DNA of 64,000 nt from Zerene cesonia (Eukaryota; Arthropoda; Insecta; Lepidoptera; Pieridae), in contig NC_052120.1 of assembly GCF_012273895.1 (NCBI RefSeq), forward strand, positions 9,607,756-9,671,755. Direction: 5' to 3'. A model generated the notes under the pieces. That model saw only the letters and a list, made by a program, of their open reading frames with translations, had not been told where the DNA came from and searched no databases. A program made the translations under genes and the position numbers. This document shows positions 51,301-63,276 of this stretch, one piece after another. The first letter of the stretch is position 1. Every line of letters starts with the position of its first letter.

Positions 51301-52761
51301 GTTTGATTTATTTTCAACGAAATCTTAAAGTAACAATTTACACCTGGTAAAAAAACTCCTGAAAAAAAAACCTGATGCAGTGTAAATCTAGAAGTTAGAT
51401 TTGTAGAATGCACCACATAATGAAAAAATTTGAAAACCTTTGTGGCTTTAACAGCTTCTGCTAAATATTGTGCGTTGTGAGTCTGTTAAAAATTCACTTT
51501 ATTTGCAGTGGCCCAACAACAGAAATTCTGTATATTTTATTTTTTTAACAGATGCTAATAATATACATTCTTATTGATACGAAAAAATCTGAAAATGGTC
51601 GTACGTAATATCAAAATTCATCACAAGTGACAAACAACAGACAGGGTTACTTCGATTTTAAACATAATTAATGATTATAAGAAATTATTATTTCCCTGTC
51701 ACATAAAAATAGCAACAATAAGGACTCATTAAATGTGTCAATTCTAATTAAATTATTCGTTAAATTTTCAATATTAATACAAACATTAGATAGAAAAATA
51801 CGTAACATAATAAGTAAACAAGTGCCCTAATACTGTTACAATCCATTTAATAATTATAATTCGAACCCTCATTAATTATAAAGTATACCTAGAATGACGT
51901 ATTTTCTCGATATTTGAAGATGTATTCAAGAAACCATTACAAATATTCTGGCAACGAGGCGCGCGTTAATATTTTCAACTGTACATCATTTGCATTCCTT
52001 CATACGTGTATGTCAGTGCATCTATTAAAATAAGAGCAGAATGCAGAACTGGCTAAAGTTGTGGGATTACCTTGATGTCCATCAATTGTTTTGAACCTAA
52101 ATCTTTGGCTAGGATAGCGGAAATGATGAATGAAATATTCCGGATTTATTTACCGACTGAATAGAGATATTGAGACATGACACGTTTCAAGTGTTTTTTT
52201 ACAGTTTACTAATGAAGATCAAACAATTTCTAGGCTTTTTCCAAGATATTATGCATGTATAAGAAGGAATATGATGTCCTAAATGGCTATCTGTCTATTT
52301 TTTCCTCTACACTATTCGAAGCTGAATCATACTATACTATACATCTACACTTTGAAGTTGCTATCTTTGATATATCATGTTTTTTTATTTGAAAATTTTT
52401 AAATTATCATTATGTGAATAATGTATATCCCTTTTTATTTGAAAAATTAATTGTCATTATGTGAATGTAAGATTTATTATACCCAGTATTTAATTATTTT
52501 GCCATGTTATCAGTACTATGAGCTATGTCTATGACTAACTCCATATTACAAATGTTTGTCAATGATCACGTACTCGAAACAGCTAGCACCTTTATCGCGC
52601 AATGTCTTAGAATCGTTAGTCATTATTATAAAATAAATCTCTCTTAAGGTTAGATGCTCTATTTCTTATGAAAATGAAACAATAGATGGCAAGTATTATC
52701 AACACAAATATGGATAAATATCTGGAAATAAAATATTATTATTATTATTAACACCACTGGC
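51301..52761. other. gene-free stretch
   Basis: AT-rich, no exon recognised. A TTATTA microsatellite ends it (about 52733-52750). Confidence 0.45.
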
Positions 52762-52863
52762 CACAATTGGCAACAACGAGCTACCGACCGGGCACAGTGG
52801 CGTGCCTTAAGAGAGGCCTATATCCAGCAGTGGATAGCTGATGATGATGATGATGATGATGAT
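52762..52863 (+). pseudogene. 3' end of a non-LTR retrotransposon
   Basis: In one forward frame it reads ATDRAQWRALREAYIQQWIA and then runs into a (GAT)n tract. This matches the C-terminus and simple-repeat tail of insect endonuclease-reverse transcriptase elements, which typically end in a similar tryptophan-containing stretch followed by (GATGAT)n. Only this 5'-truncated tail is present. Confidence 0.65.
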
Positions 52864-53546
52864 TATTAACACCATAGTGGATTAATACATCATTCGAATA
52901 GGCTTGTATGTTTATCAAATGTGAGGAATGTTTTAAAGATTTTTCCCGAATATTCTGCCGCAAGAGTCAAGTTTGCCTATCCATCAGTATTATATGTGAG
53001 CATTCAATCATCCTTCGCACAATTTTTTTGATTGATGTCTTCAATTAAATGCAAACTATGTACGTATACTTATTTATTAGACAAATAGTTCGTGAAGGGC
53101 GCCGTAATACGACGTAATCACTTCAAGAATTACAGTTCTTTTTACTTGTTTACCATAAAATATGGCACAAAACCTGATCTGCAAAGGGACAAGCTAAACA
53201 AATCATGATGTACCGGGAATGATCATTGGTTTCAGAACGTCGCATTTTTATTTCTTAAATCAAAACTCCACACATTACACATTTATTACATTTATTACAC
53301 AGTACATTAGACATTTATTTACGTTTGTTGCAAATAGTTTAAGTCTCTTATAAAGCAAACATTTGATGATTAATTAAAGAAGATGTAGTTTATTAATGTT
53401 ATTTTTTTATATCTTGCGCTTTCTTATTAAATGCGTGACTTTCTTGAAAATTGGTTGTGGTTTCATGTTATTTTTGAACGTGTTCGTTGCCATAGTTAAT
53501 GGAAATGCAATGAATTCGTGTTAAGTCATCACTAAATAGTCAAACA

Positions 53547-53698
53547 ATGTCGCTTTCCGCTGTCTATGTTATGTGTCTGTATGCTTAGACAGATTTTGAT
53601 GGAGTTCTTTTTTAACAGATGGAGTGATTCAAGACGAAGGTTTGTGTGTATATAATATTGTATATAGCACCCGTGCGAAGCCGGGGCGGATAGCTAGT
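53547..53698 (+). mobile_element. CTAGT-ended element
   Basis: From 'gtcgctttccgctgtctatg' through 'tgattcaagacgaaggttt' to 'acccgtgcgaagccgggg' and cggatagctagt. Confidence 0.6.
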
Positions 53699-54744
53699 CA
53701 AAAATAAATCATAATCAGCGCGAGAAAAAGCACTCTCAAGATTTATCTCAAGGAGAAGACCGAACAGACACTATTACGAGTATAATCTGACAGAATTTAT
53801 TATGAACGAGCGTGTGCTTGACAACGGTAATTTCTTTCAAATATCACACAGATAAACATATCTCACCTAAAAACGTCAGTTGCGCAATGTAACTACACAG
53901 GGGTTATTAATTCATAGATCATGATTTAAAACGGCCTACATTTCGCGTCTAACAAAGTATGTTAATATGCGAATGTTTGCAGTTTGAGCTATAATTACGA
54001 ATTGCTTCGAAACTTTTGTGACCTAGAAACTACTTTACACGTCGATTCTTATATGACTTCTGTTTATTCAGCCTCGTTGTAGATAAATGGGTGTGATTTA
54101 AGAGTTAGGACCGGGTTGTAGGATTCCTGGAGCTTTAATGTCAAGGGTAGCTTACAATTTTACAAAGAACTTAAAATCAATAATTTATTAACAATAAGTA
54201 GTATCTTGTTAGGATTCGTATTATTTATTTTTATTTATTGTTCATTAAAAAGCTCAAACTATTTAAAAACAACTCAATATCAGAGGACTAATTTCATTAT
54301 ATACTTATAAGGTAGACTCCAGAATGTTTTGTCTATGGCACGAGAACAGTTCAGAAATCAATAGAACAGCAGCTTCCGGTTTCCGATGTCTAGACATCAA
54401 GGCGGCATTAAAACTGTAGCATGACGCAATGCGGAACAAAATGAAAAAAACTATTATCTATGAATCCAAAGAAAAACTTTCTTGATAAATATAATAATTA
54501 GACGAAAAAGTTATACCGCATTATTGAGGTTATGGAAACACCGGCTGTTTGCTCGCTAAATACACCAGTGATACATAAAATTAAAATAAGATTATGACGG
54601 GTTAAATGGCATGGATCGTTATGGAACGCAAGCAGAATGTGTAACTCTACACTCAACTCCAGCAAGCACGTGTTAATTCAATCTAAGTGCCAACTAATGC
54701 CTAATGAGAAATTGAAAAAAAAAAAAAAACAAGCATCCACATAC

Positions 54745-54970
54745 CGGTTACACGGAAGTTCGAAAATCCACAAATCACTGTCACTGCCACGGTAAAATAA
54801 TGCACAAAGATATTTCGCGGGCGCGTTTCGAATTTGGAATTTTTCGCGATAACCAAGTGGAGATTTCGGGCGCGCGTTCGATTGGTTTTGGGAAATTTCG
54901 GCGGCAGTTGACGGTGGACTGAAGCGGGCGGGCGGATTCGGACGCCGTCGGACGCTTTCGGCAGCCTTAA
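54745..54970 (-). promoter_or_regulatory. Candidate non-coding first exon
   Basis: A GC-rich island in AT-rich DNA. A TATA box lies at 55004-54996, the expected transcription start is about 30 bases downstream (around 54970), and the segment ends at a good donor, taaccg|GTATGT (last exon base 54745). No convincing ATG-led frame fits, so it would be 5' UTR. The first candidate acceptor with a plausible start codon to the left is at 46708, before the Pro-rich exon. That pairing is inference. Confidence 0.4.
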
Positions 54971-54995
54971 ATTTAGAACTTGGCTCTCTCCCCGG

Positions 54996-55004
54996 TTTTA
55001 TATA
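54996..55004 (-). promoter_or_regulatory. TATA box (TATATAAAA)
   Basis: TATATAAAA on the - strand in a GC-rich setting ('ggctatataaaaccgggg'). A second TATA-like string, ctatatatac, lies about 55 bases further upstream. No strong initiator is at the expected distance; a TCAGT occurs at 54922-54918. Confidence 0.45.
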
Positions 55005-55424
55005 GCCGTGAGTACATCGTATAAAGCGTATGAGAGATGCGGTCGCCGCCGCGTATATATAGGAATTACAGCTTTTTATTGAGTGGATTGGAAATTTTTG
55101 CATTCCCAACAATGCGTTGGCGAATATATGGATGTGACTTTCTTTGGCAATGTTTGTTATAATTTTTTGTGCCAAACTAACAGGCACCATATATAAGCAT
55201 ACGTAATAAACATGTGATGAGTTTTAAAGATTTAGACATATAAACATGTATGTGCAATAGCCAAAGCTATAATTAATATAAGCGGATCTAATACTGCATT
55301 TTAATCCTTATGAAAATATGAAACTGATGAATACCCTCAAATTTGTAAAGAAATTGAGTAATGAGCAATACTCATCAACGATCATTATCGAAGTATTCTC
55401 TAAAAAATTCTTACGGAAACTGAC

Positions 55425-56181
55425 CATGCAGGTCTCTGGAAGGTGCTTGTAGACCTTGGTCGAAATGGCTGGCGTCATTTCTAGACAGATTGAAAAATAT
55501 TAGCAAAGAATTGGGCCTTACTATTTACAAAACCTAGACAAAATTAATTTGGAAATTAAGATGGATGCCATGGATACGATTAGCTTAGACATTGTCGATA
55601 GTTTCGTCTACTATTAGGCTCTATTATTACTATCAATGGCACTTGCGAATCTGATATTCGAAGAAGAATAGGAATTGTCAAAACGCAATATCTCGACTGC
55701 ATAGGGTATGGGCTGATAGAAACATTTCTATAGTAACCAAACGGAAACTAGAAATATCGTTAATTTTCTCCATCTTACTATATGGCTCCGAAACCTGAAC
55801 ATTGCGCAAGGCAGGCTGTTCTCGGATAGACACTTTTGAAATGTTGTGTTGGCGACGCATGCTTCGCCTTCCTTAGACTGCACGCAGAACAAATAAGTTG
55901 ATTTTAAAGGAATTGTGCATTATCAAAAGACTATCCACTACTTGCGACGAATTCTTCGGTCACATTGCAAGAAAGAGGGGAGATAATCTTGACAAAGTAC
56001 TTATCACTAGCAGGGTAGAAGGAAAAAGACCCCGAGGCCACAGTCCAATGCGCTAGACAGACCAAGTCAAAACATCTGTAGTAACTAGCGTATCACTATC
56101 CACATAGCAGAAGATCGGGACAAATGGCACAAAATAACAAAGAAACCACGGCTCCAGAGTGATCACGACCCTCAGCAGTGA
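55425..56181 (+). pseudogene. Decayed endonuclease-reverse transcriptase (RTE-like)
   Basis: Recognisable pieces in order: LGLTIYKT near 55513, VDSFVYY at 55594, GSIITINGTCESDIRRRI after a frameshift at about 55612, SILLYGSET at about 55770, FEMLCWRRMLRLP, RLSTTCDEFFGHIARKRGDN and EGKRPRGHSPMR, ending AEDRDKWHKIT...DHDPQQ and stop at 56179-56181. Three conserved Trp positions are now stops (TGA at 55796, then TAG after RMLRLP and after SPMR). The 5' two-thirds are missing and there is an internal deletion near 55490. Insect endonuclease-reverse transcriptases have this C-terminal layout; the exact clade was not determined. Confidence 0.8.
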
Positions 56182-56803
56182 GGATTTAGACATAAAGAAC
56201 AATATAAGTAGACTAGCGCCATCACTTTCCCTCATGAAAACATGATTATAATTACTAATAAAATTTCACTTAAAGCATATTTTCAGATACTCGACGTATC
56301 AATAGGGATATTTTTCATGTTTAAATTAAATGCAGAAAATAACATTACACTGGTTAACGTCATATACGTAGATCCTAAGTGCCTACATTTTGTAAGGACA
56401 AGAGGAAATTAAAACCTTCATTTTTAGGAATTTATTTTATTAATATACGTGACTAGTATCACGACTAATTTATTTCTCTCTTGATTTTCCAACAGAAATT
56501 AAAAATATATGTAATAAAATTCTAAACTGATTTTCATCTCATCATTCTGACAAAATAAGACTGGGCTTAAAGGTCTTGTAACGAAGCCATTATTATCTTA
56601 AAAAAAAAATCATTATGACAAACGTCATGTGTCAAAATATCTAACTTCAAAGACAAAATGTTTTTCTGACAAACATTTGAGCTACGCGGATTATTTTTTA
56701 TAACTATTACTATTGCCTGTTTTCCTTCTTGGTTTATTTATTTATAGATGTATATATGTATTAATGTTAATTATCGTTTTCTCGTGTAAACACCGCACAA
56801 TAG
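56182..56803. other. intergenic region before STRAD
   Basis: AT-rich spacer between the retroelement remnant and the STRAD 5' end. No exon seen. Confidence 0.5.
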
Positions 56804-56809
56804 TCAGTT
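56804..56809 (+). promoter_or_regulatory. Initiator-like TCAGTT upstream of STRAD
   Basis: TCAGTT fits the insect initiator; +1 would be A at 56806, giving a 74-base leader. There is no TATA box at -30. The leader would contain two short upstream frames (ATG at 56813, stop at 56827; ATG at 56818, stop at 56862), which could lower translation of the main frame. Confidence 0.4.
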
Positions 56810-56879
56810 CCTATGACATGTTTGTAGACGGCGCTTGTATACATTATTTTAATTTTACGTGAAAACTTGCCCTAGAGAA

Positions 56880-59800
56880 ATGTTTAACCCTGACATCAAT
56901 GATTATCAATTGACTTCGATCATATCTGAGTGCTGTGGTGGTATTGCAGTTGTTTATTCAGCTATTCACAAGCCAGATAATCAAAATGTCGCTATCAAGA
57001 GATATTTTGTTGACAAGTCGAAAGAAAAGGCCAATTTGATACAGGTACAATAACATTTACGTCTTATTATGTACGGACTTAAATAAGTATTACTTATAAT
57101 ATATCATAATATGCGTTCCAATCAGTGCCAAATCAGCTGATTTTCATTCATAATATGATTCGAAATTTTGTAGCTTTGGGCAGAAATTTTTTTACTCAGA
57201 TAATAAGGATAATGTGAGTAAGTGAAAAGTCCGGTGTTTTTTTGAAGGGTACAGAGCAGTTGCCCTATATATATGTTTCACTGAATGAATTACTTTATAG
57301 TCAAGTAGATAGGTGATCAGGATTTTGTGTTTGCAAGAGATGCATTGAGATTTTTGGTACCTGGTAATCAAACCCTCCATTCTTCTATCACACAACCTTG
57401 CCAATGATCAATAAATTACAAATGGACCAAACACCAAAATGAGTAATTGTTGTAGAAGTAAAAATATGCAGTTTTATTCTCTCATTAAATAATGAATGAT
57501 TAAATTTTTAAAAATGCTAAAAATTTGCTTTATTTAACTTACAGCAAGACATACTAACTCGGAAGGAGCTGCAGCACCCCAACATCCTCCCATACCTGAC
57601 GTCATTTGTTCATGGCCAGGAACTATATGTGGTGTCTCCCCTGATGGAACTCGGCTCTTGCAGGGACATCCTGGATAGATACTTCCAAGAGGGTTTGCCG
57701 GAGTTGGCCTGTGCCATAATATTGAGGGATGTGTTAGCCGCTCTACAGTATTTGCATAAACAATTTTATGTCCATAGGTATATATAATATTCTGTTTTTT
57801 TTAATAAGAAGGGTTTTTCATTTTATACTTAACCATTCAAATTATTACCACTTCCATAGGGTTCCGTAACCAAAAGACCAATCCAGACCCTATTACTAGA
57901 GTATTCACATTCTGTTTGTCTGTCCGTCCCACCAGGCTGGTCTCATGAACCAATATAGGTAGAGTTTTCGGAGATAAGCATTTCTCTTAATAAATTGTAC
58001 AGATGACCAGCTTTTTTCACAGTTGCTCTTTAGCTTATTTGTATGAAATCACAAGCGTGTACCATTCGCACTTGACCAATGTTTTTAAATTTGGGACAAA
58101 TTATTCAACAAGAAAATAGACATGGCCCATTTTGTTTTACCCCAGCCTTCCCAGTGCATTCCTTTCCAGGCGCCAATCCTTTCTTATCCCATACCCATTG
58201 GAAGTGGGCAGCGTAAAAAAACACATTTATGTTAAATGAATGCTGTTCACTTTACAGGAGTGTAAGAGCGAGCCATGTGCTGTTGGACAGACATGGTAAC
58301 GTTTGCTTATCTGGTCTGAGGTCTGCAGCCAGCATGATGGTGCGAGGCAGGCGACAGAAGCACTTGCACAGCTTGCCTCCGCCTGATCATGATAATGCCA
58401 ATCTCATGTGGCTGAGCCCGGAGTTATTGGAACAGGTATGGTGTAATGTTTTTAAATCAACTATCCCAAATACGAATGTGGATATAAGTAGTGTTCTTTT
58501 TATAACTTAATAACTTAATATCTTTTCAACTAATTGGCATGATTATATTTTTGTGTTGAGGGGAATTTTTTTTTCATTTCATTCATCCCAGTTAAGAATC
58601 CACCACGCCCCCAGGAATGATGGTGATTTATTTTGTACAATGATTTAATGATTTATTTTGTGAATGGAATTGTGCATTTTTGTATGTTTTTTTAAATTCA
58701 ATTTTACTATATCTCTAAGCATCACACAAGAATTGTATTACATATTGTTATATTCAAAAGTAATGTATATCATTCTTACAGATAGAACATGGTAGTGTTA
58801 TGTTTGAATTATTTATGCATAGTGCTTTAACATAAATTTTAGTTTATTTACATAGGTATATAACCTAGAAGATCTAGGCACAGATAAATGTAATGTATTC
58901 AAACACACGAACCAACAATAAAGATAATAATGGATTTTGAATAGAATAGTTGTTTGTGCTTAGGAAAATTCTTGCAGTATATGTATTAATGTAACATACA
59001 GATTATAATATACATAGCCGCTATTGTTGACTTGAGTAAAATGTTTTAAGTTTGTTTAAAATGTACTATTGTACATATTCTAAACTGTTATTCAACCAAC
59101 ATCTGTAATATTGTAATTTAGAATATCTACCAACATTAATCTAATCCTACTAATACTATAAACGCGAATGTTTGTAAGTGTTGATGGATGTATGGATGTT
59201 TATTACTCTTTCATCGTATCTGTATGAAATTTGGCGAAGAGGTAGGTTTTAGTATGTATTAGCGCTGAGGCTTCTTTTTATCCAGGTACCATGCAAGTGA
59301 CGTCAGAAGATCGGCGGGAAATCTTAGCATGTAAATGCTGTATCTCAGTATAATGATATAAATGCTGTACTAAAATATGCTGCAAAAAAATATAAATGCT
59401 GTATACTCACTCATTCCAGAATCTCAAAGGCTACGACGAGCAGTCGGACATCTACTCCCTGGGTGTGCTGTGTTGCGAGCTGGCCAATGGTGCGGTGCCG
59501 TTCGCGGAAGTGCCAACCACACTCATGTACACGGAGAAAGTGAGAGGCAACAGGCCGCAGCTGTTGGACTGCTCCTCGTTCCCGGAACCACTTGATGATG
59601 GTGAAATGAAAAGTGAGTGAAACAATAGTGATATGATGATAGTGGTGTGGTTGTAAATGTAAAAATAAGCACAGTAGACAATATATGTCTAGGAAATTTA
59701 ATTAAGTAATTGTAGAAGCGAACAAACTGACATATGTTTATGCGTCCAAATGGTTGCTCTGCAATTAATTTTAAAATAAGCACAGAAACGATTGGAAACC

Positions 59801-61866
59801 CTATCAAATTTGGTAAGGCCATTGTTGAGATAGCAAACAACCTAATAGATGTTTGTGTGTTCAGTTACTTCTTACGTTAAATAGATTAAGCTAGCTACAA
59901 GTCAAACTACTAGCAGCTTTTAACTGTCTTTGGTATAAAAAAATCCCGCTCTAAAAATAGCTTAGGTTAGTTAGGAAAATGATTGAGCTTTCTAAGGCTA
60001 CATGTGTGTGTTTATAATTGATAAGGTAGTATTTGATCTTAATAGCAAGAAACAAACTAATAGAAGAGTTAAATACATATTAAATATTTGCTGTATTAAG
60101 TAAGAGTACCTGGTTGACCGAGCTTTGCTCGGTTTAACTTCGTGAAGTTAGATTGTTCATAAGCGTTTTTTTTCCAAGATCGTTTAGGCATTTTTAAGTG
60201 AACACATGCATAAGGAAGACACAAAACAATATAAATAATTAGTCTAACCTCAAAGCAAACACTCATTGACTTCGTTACTTAACAACGCCATTTGCTGGAA
60301 CTTTAATTATTCACCAAAAAATAGTATTATTATTCGCCAATAGATGTCAGGAAGAAAAAAATAGTATTAGTATTATTATTCGCCAATAGATGTCAGGAAG
60401 AGTCGCTAAGTTTAGGTCGATAAAACACGAATATGACATTTTCTAAAAAAGATTCCTAGCCAGATCGTACAATAATTGCTCGTTTAAAGGTATAAGATGT
60501 ATTCTCAAACATTTATACACTCAATTAGATATAGAAGTACTTTTGAATCGTCATAACATAGTTTTAACATTTACCATCAGTTCGGAAAGCAGATTCTACC
60601 AAGAAGAGACGGTTTAAATGAATGCGTTATGTCTTTGCAGGCATGTACAACACGGACAGCGGCGTAGGCGACAGCGCGGAGGGCGTGTGGCGCGCGCGGC
60701 TCGTGTTCGCGCGCCGCAAGCTCTCCGACCCCTTCCACCGCCTGGCCGACGCCGCGCTGCACCGGTGAGCGCACTCGCGATACACTATACGCTACGAGCT
60801 GTGTGCTACACGATACATGCTACGCGAAACGCGGTATACGCTACGAGCTATCTGCTCCATGATTCATGCTACACGATGTATGCTACGCGATACGCGGTAA
60901 ACGCTACAATCTATATGCTCCACGATACATACAACACGATACATGCTACGCGATACATGCTACACGATACATACAACACAATACATGCTACGCGATACAT
61001 GTTACACGATAAATGCTACGTTATACGCGATATACACTACATGGTACCTGTTGCGCGTTACATTATACATGCTTCACGATACATGCTACACGGTACATGC
61101 TACACGATACGTGCTACACGATACATGCTACACGATACATGCTACGCAATACGCGGTATACACTACAAGATACATGCAAACGTACATGTTACGCGCTACA
61201 CTATGATACGAGGTATACATTAGGATATATGCTACGCTATACGCTATAAGACACATATGCTTCGCGGTACACATTATAAGTTACAGCTATACCTAAAACG
61301 TGTATATAAACAGAGGCTATACAAAATTATATAGTTCCGTATTCATATATCTGCACCCAACCTATTTAAACCTCTAAATGGTAATTATTATTATCTATTA
61401 TTTGCAGCGATCCAGACAAGCGGCCGTCAGCAACTCAGCTGTTGAATCATCCGTTTTTCAAACAAATCAGGAGGACAGACTACCTTCCCAGCCTCATTGG
61501 TAGGGTTCAACCAATCAAACCGGATCAGAGTGAGTAATGCTTTTACGAATTAGATACAGAGATGTGTTGTTTTTGTAGATCATGTGTGTATTGACTTTTC
61601 ATCTTGTTTATCTGATCATTTTGGTTATTGTAATACTTTTTTATTATTGATATTATCGATTTGCAGATTCTGCAAGATTTTTTTTCTAACATCCACAGGT
61701 TAATTACACTTTTATAAATACAATATTACTTCAAGTCTGTATGGCTGTTATATTCCCATAATTTTTATTCCTTTATTGTATGTTTTCAGATGACATATCA
61801 GCGTTATTATTAGAAGAGAAGTTGTCGGAAATGAACATGGAGAAAACTACGGAGTGGGACTTTTGA
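56880..61866 (+). CDS. Stlk: STRAD pseudokinase (LKB1 adaptor), 7 exons
   Basis: Exons 56880-57044, 57545-57777, 58258-58435, 59420-59612, 60641-60764, 61408-61529 and 61790-61866 join in frame with GT/AG borders to give 363 residues; an in-frame TAA at 56850 and no earlier ATG fix the start. The product is a STE20-type kinase fold. The glycine loop is degenerate (ISECCGGIAVVYSAIH), the beta-3 lysine is kept (K40 in NVAIK), HRD is HRS (132-134), the DFG site is SGL (151-153) and APE is SPE (186-188). It is therefore a pseudokinase, and HRSVRASHVLLDRHGNVCLS matches the STRAD signature. YDEQSDIYSLGVLCCELANG and DPDKRPSATQLLNHPFF are the C-lobe. The last three residues, WDF (361-363), correspond to the WEF tail by which STRAD binds MO25. 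In the known family STRAD and MO25 activate and relocalise LKB1, upstream of AMPK. The length is close to that of the fly protein. A catalytic STE20 kinase is excluded by the missing HRD and DFG. Confidence 0.93.
57851..58000. repeat. Interspersed repeat in STRAD intron 2
   Basis: Contains 'ccatagggttccgtaacc', 'gaccctattactagag', 'ctgtttgtctgtccgtcc' and 'caccaggctggtctcatg', a widespread repeat of Lepidoptera recalled from experience and not repeated elsewhere in this window. A reversed family C fragment follows at 58136-58216. Confidence 0.5.
59145..59303 (+). mobile_element. Family H element in STRAD intron 3
   Basis: Starts tcctactaatactataaa, has the core 'catcgtatctgtatgaaa' and 'tatccaggtaccatgcaag' as in 39672-39858, but lost its CTAGT end. 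It lies 116 bases before the exon 4 acceptor (59419). Confidence 0.6.
60517..60607. repeat. Family J repeat fragment in STRAD intron 4
   Basis: Same segments as 51145-51300. It ends about 30 bases upstream of the exon 5 acceptor (60640). Confidence 0.6.
60774..61285 (+). repeat. 14-bp minisatellite in STRAD intron 5
   Basis: About 35 variant copies of a 14-bp unit of the type (A/G)CGATACATGCTAC, with the dinucleotides AC and GC alternating at the unit border and more diverged units at both ends. It begins about 10 bases after the exon 5 donor. The unit has no stop triplet in any forward frame, so three overlapping open frames cross it; they are not genes. Confidence 0.85.
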
Positions 61867-61869
61867 GAC

Positions 61870-61875
61870 AATAAA
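61870..61875 (+). terminator. Possible STRAD polyadenylation signal
   Basis: AATAAA only four bases after the stop codon. Further AATAAA-type signals follow at about 62160 and in the next few hundred bases, so the real 3' end may be further on. Confidence 0.45.
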
Positions 61876-62679
61876 TTAATTATTAGATGACCAATTAATA
61901 GATATTGTTGTTGTATTTAAATTGCCTCAATGCAAATATATTGCCATTAATTTAACCCCTTGTTTGCTGTGATTTTAAAAAACAAAATATAATATTAAAA
62001 GAAATGAGAAGATTTCAGTGTGAGATTACAATATATACAATGAAAGAAAATCGTTGCTTCTTCATATCTACGTGTTTTTTGGCATATGACTGTTCTTATA
62101 ATGTGTATATGTCTTTTAACAATACCTATTATATCGTACAAAATAACTTATATTATAATGAATAAAATCTCGTAAGTTCTCCCTAAATTATACTAATAAA
62201 ATATCTAGATATATGTACACTCTCATCTTTACTACTATGTGATACAATAAAAATATTTTTTGTACATTCGAATATTGGCCCAAGACAGCAATATTTTTAT
62301 ACATTGGTATTACAATAGAAATACCCACTCATAAACAAACAAATAACGCATCAAATTAATGGAATTTTGGCGCCAAATTACATGTCATTTTTGTCAATGG
62401 GATGTCAAAACGCATATTACACAATATTAAGGTTCATAATTGACTTATAAAAACCCAAAAATATGAAATAGTCTAGTGACATGTGGATTTATGTGCACTC
62501 GCTTAGAATATTGCCCTGCCGGCTTTTATTAAAAACAACTTTAAACAATTCGCGTAAGGTTTAAAATAAAATAATATAATATAATAATAAAGTAATATAC
62601 GCTTAAAGCATAAAAACAACATTTTCGAGCATTACTACGTATATGCGGAGAAAGCCGGAGATTTGTTTCCTTTTCCTCA
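61876..62679. other. STRAD 3' flank
   Basis: AT-rich, with several possible polyadenylation signals. It probably contains the STRAD 3' UTR. No other feature seen. Confidence 0.45.
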
Positions 62680-62845
62680 CCCTTCCCAGTCCATTCCTTC
62701 TTTCCGCTCGTCTTTCCTTATCCCTAACCCCATAAAATGGGAAGCGTAATCGCAAAGGCACCTCTGCGAATGTTCATAGACTATCGCTGGTGGTGATTGC
62801 TTATCAGGCGAACCACCAGCTCAATTGCCTTCTATGACATAAAAA
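62680..62845 (-). repeat. Family C repeat, reversed
   Basis: Contains 'cccttcccagtccattcc', 'ggcacctctgcgaatgttc', 'gcttatcaggcgaaccacc' and 'ctatgacataaaaaaatg'. The best preserved reversed copy in the window. Confidence 0.7.
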
Positions 62846-63130
62846 AATGTGACTAAATGTGGGTTTTTATATATCAATGGTTCTAATGCGGTTAGGTTAC
62901 ACCCTTTTTGAATGGAGCAGCATAGTATGGTTAGCAAATAAAGATGCTGCGGGGAAGTGCGTGACACGTAAGTGACAATTACTTATATAACTGCAAAAGG
63001 TCCTAACTGCATTTGAACTGGTACTAAATATGATCAGTACACGGTCCTTCTTAATATGTGAATAAAATCGCTTTTGCTAATGCAAAAATGCTTATGATAA
63101 TTAATTAGTGATGAAATTTTAGTATTATTT

Positions 63131-63276
63131 TTCAACCGACGTTCCCAAGGTTTCTAAGTGTTTTTTTTTTTTTTGTTTAGTGACTTGATATCTCCGTGGG
63201 TTAACCGAATGATGTGAATATTTTTTGTGTGTTATAGGAAGTTGTTGTCATATGGTCCCATTTCAATATTTATAGT
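63131..63276 (+). repeat. Family E interspersed repeat
   Basis: Contains 'ttcaaccgacgttccc', 'ggttaaccgaatgatgtg' and 'catatggtcccattt' in the family order, diverged. Confidence 0.45.

Noticed and set aside
54678..55190. Open frame of 170 codons on the - strand
   Set aside because: It crosses the TATA box and the splice donor, has a poly-Phe stretch from an A/T run, and shows no domain. The GC-rich part is better read as promoter and 5' UTR.
60618..61223. Open frame of 201 codons (and two shorter overlapping ones) on the + strand
   Set aside because: It starts inside STRAD intron 4, reads exon 5 out of frame and then the 14-bp minisatellite, which has no stop in any frame.
60774..61285. Regular repeat array resembling CRISPR
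   Set aside because: A 14-bp unit with no spacers, inside a eukaryotic intron.
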